Origin: an uncultured Ruminococcus sp.
Lineage (GTDB): Bacteria; Bacillota; Clostridia; Oscillospirales; Ruminococcaceae
Length of the DNA stretch: 64,000 bases
Assembly (NCBI GenBank): GCA_910576995.1
Contig: CAJTLC010000003.1
Coordinates: forward strand, 101,901 to 165,900
Direction of reading: 5' to 3'
The notes beneath the pieces were generated by a model. The model saw nothing but the letters and a program-made list of their open reading frames with translations. It did no database searches and was not told the DNA's origin. The position numbers and the translations under genes are program-made. Positions 59,679 to 64,000 of this stretch are shown in pieces; the stretch's first letter is position 1, and each line of letters begins with the position of its first letter.

Positions 59679-61538
59679 ATGACGGAAAAAATAAGATCAT
59701 TATGCAAAAAAATTGAGGTGAAAATCAGGAAATTTAACGAAATCCGTGAGAAAAACAGCGAAAAATTCAAAGTTTTAAATACGGCTATCATGATAATATT
59801 CCCCATATTTATAGCCTGTATGGCTGAGATCAACCAATTCAAAAAAGTTGGATCATTTTTGAATTTTGCTTTAGATCGTCCTACAGTACTGCTTTTTAAC
59901 TTTGCAGCTTCAGGACTGATATTCGCGCTGCTGACCGCAGCTTTCCGGAAAGGCTGGCTTTCCGCCGTAGTTCAGAGCATTATTTATATGGCGCTGAGTA
60001 TTACGGAATTATTTAAATACAACACCAATGGTAACCATCTGATTCTTTCGGATATGAAGCTTTTCAAAAGCGTGAAAAGTCTGAAATCCTTTGCCTACAT
60101 AAAAATAACGCCAGGTCTGATAATTTATTGTCTGATAGTTCTGGCTTTTCTTGCTCTTATATTTTACTTCAATCCAAAAATTCCTCGTCATAAGCCGGTA
60201 AAACGCGCTATCACCGCTGCTGTCTGCACAGCGATCGCTCTTTGCATGATCGTATTTCCCGGATTTTACAATCCCGTTTACAATTTCTTCAAACTTGATA
60301 CGACAGCCGCAAATAACACATTTCTGCTCAACGAAAAATTTGACAACAACAGTTTTCTTGCGTTTCTTGTTCAGACAGCTTCTGAAAGCTATGCGAACCG
60401 ACTGGTTGAACCCGACAATTACAACGAGGAATACGTAGACGGGATCACAGCGATCAATGTTGATGAAACTTCTGATTTCAACGGCGGGAAAAAGCCGAAT
60501 GTAATTGTCGTTATGAGCGAATCTTTCGCTGATTTCCGCGTTTTTGACAAGCTGAATGTTGACGATTCCTATTATGCGGACTTCGACAAAGCCTGCTCAG
60601 AAGGTATCAGCGGAAAAATAGTTACGCCGACTTACGCAAGCTACACGGTTCGTTCGGAATTTGAGCTGATGTTCGGCTTGCCGGTGCGCGGATTGAACGC
60701 GCCTAATATGCCTCAGCGTGAACTTGCAGAGCGTGAACAGCCTGCTCTTGCTCAATATTACAAAAGCTGGGGGTACAGCACAGCCTATGTTCACCCGTTT
60801 CAGAGTTCATTCTACAGCAGATCGCGTATTTACAGCGAATTCGGATTCGATAAAATGATTTTCCACGACGATATTGACGGCGTAACCGATTTTACCGTTC
60901 CTGTTGAACATTATGGTACATATGTGGATGACAACACGGTTTATAATCAGCTTCTTCAGTTGATTGAGACTACCGACGATCCAATGTACATCCATACTAC
61001 TACGATGCAAAACCATCAGCCTTACGATCAGGGTGAAGACCCCAACGACGAATTCGGCAATTACCTTACATGGATACAGCATAGCAACGAAGCTATGACG
61101 GCATTTCTGAATAAACTTAAAGAAATCGACGAACCCACTCTTGTATTTTTCGTTGGCGATCATTTTCCGTCGCTGCGAGGAGAAACAAGCGTTTACAATC
61201 AGCTTGATATTTCCGGAGATCATTGTAAGGAACTTTATGAACAGACATATTTCCTCTGGAGCAATTATGACGCTGATTTCTCAACTGTTCCCACCGAGAA
61301 ATTCTCATTCTTCTACGTGCCTTATGTAATAATTGACGTTATCAATGCTCCCCATGACGCTTTCATTGAAAAAATGGACGATTTCATGAAGAAAATTCCC
61401 GTGTATTCAGTTGATTATGACGACGGAACGCCCGATAATACGGAACTTGACGTTTTAACTTACGATCGAGTTGTCGGCGATGTTATGTCGCCGTGTCCGA
61501 TACCGGAAGAAATCCTTGAAACAAGCAAAGGAGATTAA
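59679..61538 (+). CDS. LtaS-like phosphoglycerol transferase (sulfatase fold)
   Basis: A 619-aa membrane enzyme starting at ATG 59679 with GGAGG upstream. Four to five transmembrane helices (about 30-210) precede an extracellular sulfatase-fold domain. NVIVVMSESFADF holds the metal-binding Glu; the nucleophile Thr is probably in ASYTVRSEFELMF; GYSTAYVHPFQSSFYSR and VFFVGDHFPS give later metal ligands. It should add glycerol phosphate to lipoteichoic acid or a related polymer. The downstream thioesterase gene starts 2 nt later. Confidence 0.9.
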   Translation: MTEKIRSLCKKIEVKIRKFNEIREKNSEKFKVLNTAIMIIFPIFIACMAEINQFKKVGSFLNFALDRPTVLLFNFAASGLIFALLTAAFRKGWLSAVVQSIIYMALSITELFKYNTNGNHLILSDMKLFKSVKSLKSFAYIKITPGLIIYCLIVLAFLALIFYFNPKIPRHKPVKRAITAAVCTAIALCMIVFPGFYNPVYNFFKLDTTAANNTFLLNEKFDNNSFLAFLVQTASESYANRLVEPDNYNEEYVDGITAINVDETSDFNGGKKPNVIVVMSESFADFRVFDKLNVDDSYYADFDKACSEGISGKIVTPTYASYTVRSEFELMFGLPVRGLNAPNMPQRELAEREQPALAQYYKSWGYSTAYVHPFQSSFYSRSRIYSEFGFDKMIFHDDIDGVTDFTVPVEHYGTYVDDNTVYNQLLQLIETTDDPMYIHTTTMQNHQPYDQGEDPNDEFGNYLTWIQHSNEAMTAFLNKLKEIDEPTLVFFVGDHFPSLRGETSVYNQLDISGDHCKELYEQTYFLWSNYDADFSTVPTEKFSFFYVPYVIIDVINAPHDAFIEKMDDFMKKIPVYSVDYDDGTPDNTELDVLTYDRVVGDVMSPCPIPEEILETSKGD

Positions 61539-61540
61539 TT

Positions 61541-61948
61541 ATGAAAGATATTATAACAGGAATCAGCGGCAAAGCAGAAGCTGAAGTTTCCTCCGATAAG
61601 CTTGCGTCAGCAATGGGTAGCGGAAGTCTCGACGTATTCGCTACGCCGGCCATGGTTGCGCTTATGGAAAAATCAGCCTGCAACTGCCTTGAAAAATTTC
61701 TCGAAAATGACGAAACAACTGTCGGAACGGAACTCAATATCAAGCATACTTCTGCTACCCCCAATGGAATGAACGTTACTGCTGAAGCTGTTCTGACAAA
61801 TATTAATGGCAGAGAATTTACTTTCGAAGTAAAAGCTTTTGACGAGTGTGGTTTGATTGGTTGTGGTTTGCATAAACGTTTTCTTGTATACGATGAAAAA
61901 TTTACAGCAAAAACAAATGAAAAACTTTCACAGGAAAAAAGAGCATAA
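61541..61948 (+). CDS. FlK-type hotdog thioesterase
   Basis: A 135-aa hotdog-fold protein resembling fluoroacetyl-CoA thioesterase FlK. The triad-like residues are visible: Thr in VFATPAMVALMEKSA, Glu in the same helix, His in NIKHTSATPNGM. Such proteins are common in anaerobes that never meet fluoroacetate, so they are general acyl-CoA housekeeping enzymes. Two nucleotides separate it from the LtaS-like gene. Confidence 0.87.
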   Translation: MKDIITGISGKAEAEVSSDKLASAMGSGSLDVFATPAMVALMEKSACNCLEKFLENDETTVGTELNIKHTSATPNGMNVTAEAVLTNINGREFTFEVKAFDECGLIGCGLHKRFLVYDEKFTAKTNEKLSQEKRA

Positions 61949-61970
61949 AAGGACAGGTAAAAATACCTTC

Positions 61971-62015
61971 AAGAAAAGCCAGCCCCGGTTTCGTAAACGG
62001 AATCGGGGGTTTTTG
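61971..62015 (+). terminator. Terminator after the thioesterase gene
   Basis: CCCCGGTTTC and GGAATCGGGG arms around GTAAAC, followed by GTTTTTGG. Confidence 0.85.
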
Positions 62016-62170
62016 GTTAATTTGGCATCACTTTTTGAAAAGTACAGTTAATATATTGTTTTCAGTACATAAGATTTATACCCAAAAGTTGTCAATACTT
62101 TATTTATACTTATTCACAACGTAATCCGTATGCCCCGTATATTTTTTTACAAACAGACAACGGATTGCAT

Positions 62171-62290
62171 TGAGAGCTTGTGCATTTATTTTATATGAAC
62201 ATCTCATATCTGAAATCGAAGACTCTTACTTACGTGACTCCCACAGTATGGGGAGATGTCACTCAGGGACAGGGGGGACGGTTCCCAGTT
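62171..62290. repeat. Mosaic repeat remnant (copy 9) with GGGACAGGGGGG motif
   Basis: GAGAGCTTGTGCATTTATTT resembles the copy 1/copy 2 end. TGACTCCCACAGTATGGGGA is the inverted form of the GACATCTCCC...ACTGTGGGGAG module of copy 6. It is followed by CAGGGACAGGGGGGACGGTT, a motif I associate with dispersed clostridial repeats. No complete pair of ends is visible. Confidence 0.55.
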
Positions 62291-62338
62291 CGTGAAAATT
62301 TCTGTACTACACCGCATCTGTATGAACCCGAAATTTAA

Positions 62339-62518
62339 CAAAAGTTTCTGAACGCTTTTGCAAGATATTGCGGATATAAAGATGTGGTTATCAGGAATTG
62401 CCAGTTTGTATTGAATCAACTAAATTTGCAAGACGAACACAATATTAAGTTTCAGACAAAGTTTGACGAAATCAATCAACAGCTGAAAGAATATATAGAA
62501 AGTGACAGGAAATGCTGA
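62339..62518 (+). pseudogene. Unknown C-terminal gene fragment
   Basis: An open stretch of 59 codons following a stop, without any start codon, ending TGA at 62518. The sequence (RYCGYKDVVIRNCQFVLNQL..., then KFQTKFDEINQQLKEYIES) looks like a genuine protein C-terminus, helical and charged. I do not recognise the family. It is flanked by the repeat remnant and a restriction-modification remnant, so it is probably a piece of a lost gene. Confidence 0.45.
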
Positions 62519-62570
62519 TTACAGCGAACTTAATCCACTATGGTATTTCTTTTCAAGGACGGTACGGAAA

Positions 62571-62744
62571 TCAAAATCTGAATAAATAAAAAAGTCCCTT
62601 AGCAGTGAAAAGTACGCTGTTAAGGGATTTTTTGTTTATAATAACAAGCAGAACGCTTGCAGGCTCGTCATTCGGGTCTTGCGGTACGAGTTTGCTTCTG
62701 ATTGCAAGGTTAAAGATTTTCTGCCTTAATGCTTTTGTATTCAT
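62571..62744 (-). pseudogene. Truncated type I restriction specificity subunit (hsdS start)
   Basis: The first ~25 residues (MNTKALRQKIFNLAIRSKLV then PQDPNDEPASVLL) match the conserved opening of many HsdS proteins. After that the frame runs into unrelated sequence and the hairpin at 62592-62632 (CCCTTAGCAG/CTGTTAAGGG), so the DNA-recognition domains are gone. ATG 62744 overlaps the hsdM stop (TAATG), the usual coupling. Confidence 0.72.
62592..62632. terminator. Hairpin inside the hsdS remnant
   Basis: AAGTCCCTTAGCAG and CTGTTAAGGGATT arms with flanking A/T runs on both sides. It probably was, or still is, a terminator. Confidence 0.7.
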
Positions 62745-63090
62745 TATCCGTCTACCTCGCCAATCAGTTTTTCCAGTTCTGCCACTGCATTTGCAATATT
62801 TTGTGACTTTGTCTTGATTTGCTAAAAGTTCAGATAATGTATAATCGTCGCTTGTATTCACTGACTTTATCCAGCTGATGTCAAGACTTGTCTTATCTCG
62901 CTCTAAAATATCATCATAAGTGTATTTACGCCATCTGCCGTTTGGATTATCTTCACTGTACGTTTTCTGCCTTGCTGTTATATCCTCAGCGTAATAACAC
63001 TCCACAAATTCATCAAAATGACTTTCTTTCAGCGGATTTGTCTTGCCAAAGGACGGCATTTCAGAACGAAAGTCGTAAATTCTCATCCGC
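62744..63090 (-). pseudogene. Type I DNA methylase (hsdM) C-terminal remnant, frameshifted
   Basis: IYDFRSEMPSFGKTNPLKES and NPNGRWRKYTYDDILERDKT are hallmarks of the HsdM C-terminus (N6-adenine methylase). The N-terminal catalytic part, including NPPF, is missing. Near 62805-62815 one extra base shifts the frame; reading the next frame gives QNIANAVAELEKLIGEVDG and the proper TAA at 62746. It is therefore a double-broken relic. Confidence 0.78.
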
Positions 63091-63309
63091 GCTCTCTCCG
63101 ATCATTTTGATTAAATTGGTAAGCTGATTATTTTCCGCTTCGGAAGCTTCGCCCGACAGTGCAGCCTGAACAATTTTTGTTATTTCTGTTTCGGCGGAAA
63201 TAAGTTCCGCGTTTTCCTTGATAAAAGCATAAAGTTCAAGATGCCGCTTTTTGATGGGCTGACGTTTCCTCGCATCCCGGTTTTACCTGCAATACGTACA
63301 TCATTTTTA
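63061..63309 (-). other. Unassigned coding-like stretch between hsdM and gp27-like gene
   Basis: One minus frame is open from 63282 to a stop at 63061 (KKRHLELYAFIKENAELISA then TEITKIVQAALSGEASEAEN), protein-like but with no start codon before ATG 63118 or so. A separate frame from ATG 63304 gives only 22 residues beginning MMYVLQVKPG. These are probably scraps of one or two genes joined at rearrangement points. Confidence 0.4.
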
Positions 63310-63951
63310 TCACCCGTCTTTCATTTCCGATTTGACGAACTTCTTCACCTTTTTGAGCAGCTCCGGATCTTTGACAGACATAGTCTCGTAAATGTACGAC
63401 ATGAACTGATCTGCTCCGTTTTCAAAAACGTCCTTGCTTTTAACTTCAATTTGTTTCTTGTATGCCGCTGCTCTGGTAAGTGCGATTGCGTTTTTGAAAA
63501 GCGTTTCAAAGTTAAGTTCTTCAAGCTGTTCCTCCGGAAGCTTATTAATAGCTCCGAGAATCTGATTGCTTAGTAAACGCAAAAGACCGTCAGTTATATC
63601 CAGATTAGGATATTTTTCGGTTTCTTCCATAATTGCACGAAAATTCTCCTGTGCAAGCCTAAGAGACTGCAAAGTAACTTCAAGTTTTGAAGCGTACCGC
63701 TGAACGGAACTTATCGAAATGTTTACACCGTTTGATTTAATGTAATCCACAATTTCATGATAAGTGAAATTCGATTTTATCATCTCATGCCTTTCGGGCG
63801 ATACACTGGGAACGTTCTGCATTGCGCCGAAAGACGGGAGTTTTTCAGGCTGCCGTATGCAGGTTATCGTCGCAAACTGCCGATCTCCGAAAGTGATCTC
63901 GATATGCAGGGAATGCGCGTTATCGCAGGGAATTTTCCGTGTGACGCTCAC
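63310..63951 (-). CDS. Phage Mu gp27-like protein (DUF3486-like), start uncertain
   Basis: A frame open to or near the window edge; 213 aa if started at GTG 63951, about 170 if started at the internal ATG of MQNVPSVSP. The core NFTYHEIVDYIKSNGVNISI followed by SSVQRYASKLE is an HTH of the kind found in Mu gp27/DUF3486 small-terminase-like proteins. The C-terminal half is helical and Lys/Glu-rich. It suggests a Mu-like prophage continuing beyond the window or a remnant of one. Confidence 0.55.
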   Translation of the reverse strand: MSVTRKIPCDNAHSLHIEITFGDRQFATITCIRQPEKLPSFGAMQNVPSVSPERHEMIKSNFTYHEIVDYIKSNGVNISISSVQRYASKLEVTLQSLRLAQENFRAIMEETEKYPNLDITDGLLRLLSNQILGAINKLPEEQLEELNFETLFKNAIALTRAAAYKKQIEVKSKDVFENGADQFMSYIYETMSVKDPELLKKVKKFVKSEMKDG

Positions 63952-64000
63952 AAGCGAAGATACAAAATCGCTTGGCGAGGGAGTATATACGCTGCATTTC
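63868..64000 (+). other. Possible partial phage-type ORF at the right edge
   Basis: A plus-strand frame with ATG near 63873 runs off the window; its end, GIFRVTLTSEDTKSLGEGVY, reads like a phage structural or baseplate protein. It overlaps the minus-strand gp27-like frame, so at most one of the overlapping parts is coding here. Tentative. Confidence 0.3.

Noticed and set aside
1..64000. CRISPR array, tRNA or rRNA genes, integrase or transposase
   Set aside because: No regularly spaced direct repeats, cloverleaf-like segments, rRNA blocks or recombinase motifs were found; the palindromic repeats are dispersed and not array-like.

Overview
The window looks like a chromosomal segment of a cellulolytic, anaerobic Gram-positive Firmicute of the Ruminococcus type (family Oscillospiraceae). 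The evidence is the three dockerin-bearing secreted proteins (a GH9/CBM3 cellulase, a BspA-type leucine-rich-repeat protein and a small unknown protein), a GH16 beta-glucanase, PPi-dependent phosphofructokinase, several lipoproteins, low-to-moderate GC, and consensus sigma-A promoters (TTGACA-17-TATAAT) in front of many genes. No tRNA, rRNA operon or CRISPR array was seen. This assignment is inference from gene content.

Layout. 1-6.1 kb: end of a GH16 glucanase, AraC regulator divergent from PPi-phosphofructokinase, a transpeptidase lipoprotein and a GHL10-type lipoprotein. 6.2-7 kb: divergent SLOG protein and ribbon-helix-helix regulator sharing a palindromic operator. 7-12.6 kb: a cobalamin-riboswitch operon encoding a surface CbiK-like cobalt chelatase, an unknown lipoprotein and a BtuF-BtuC-BtuD-like importer. 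12.7-15.7 kb: a three-gene export operon (C39-like peptidase, large lipoprotein, dockerin protein). 15.8-17.8 kb: RNase P RNA, corrinoid adenosyltransferase, HAD phosphatase. 17.9-21 kb: YerC-type regulator followed by the GH9 cellulase. 21.2-27 kb: topoisomerase IV-like B and A subunits separated by a membrane protein and a cupin. 27-33.7 kb: hybrid histidine kinase, HPRT, lactate dehydrogenase and two tandem transglutaminase-like lipoproteins. 33.7-37 kb: a four-gene glycan-modification cluster (initiating sugar transferase, GNAT, PLP enzyme, ATP-grasp ligase).

37-44 kb: an MMPL exporter plus a truncated cytidylate-kinase-like gene, divergent from a TetR regulator and a frameshifted TauE/SafE permease, then MATE with MarR. 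44-48.6 kb: dockerin/BspA protein and an ECF sigma factor fused to a membrane anchor and ectodomain. 48.8-57.4 kb: housekeeping genes (AI-2E-type permease, purL, mtaB, HPr-like protein, DUF378, rpsR-ssb-rpsF). 57.5-62 kb: DUF6125/YunG-type protein, SDR reductase, LtaS-like enzyme and FlK-type thioesterase. 62-64 kb: a scrapyard of gene remnants (hsdM/hsdS fragment, unknown fragments, Mu gp27-like gene).

The most distinctive feature not explained by genes is a family of about nine dispersed, mosaic palindromic repeats (roughly 90-210 bp). They lie between genes, share interchangeable internal modules and keep long self-complementary ends. One copy has apparently cut off a kinase-like gene. The most interesting gene system is the B12-riboswitch operon that places a cobalt-chelatase-like protein and an unknown two-domain lipoprotein outside the cell beside a corrinoid-type importer.
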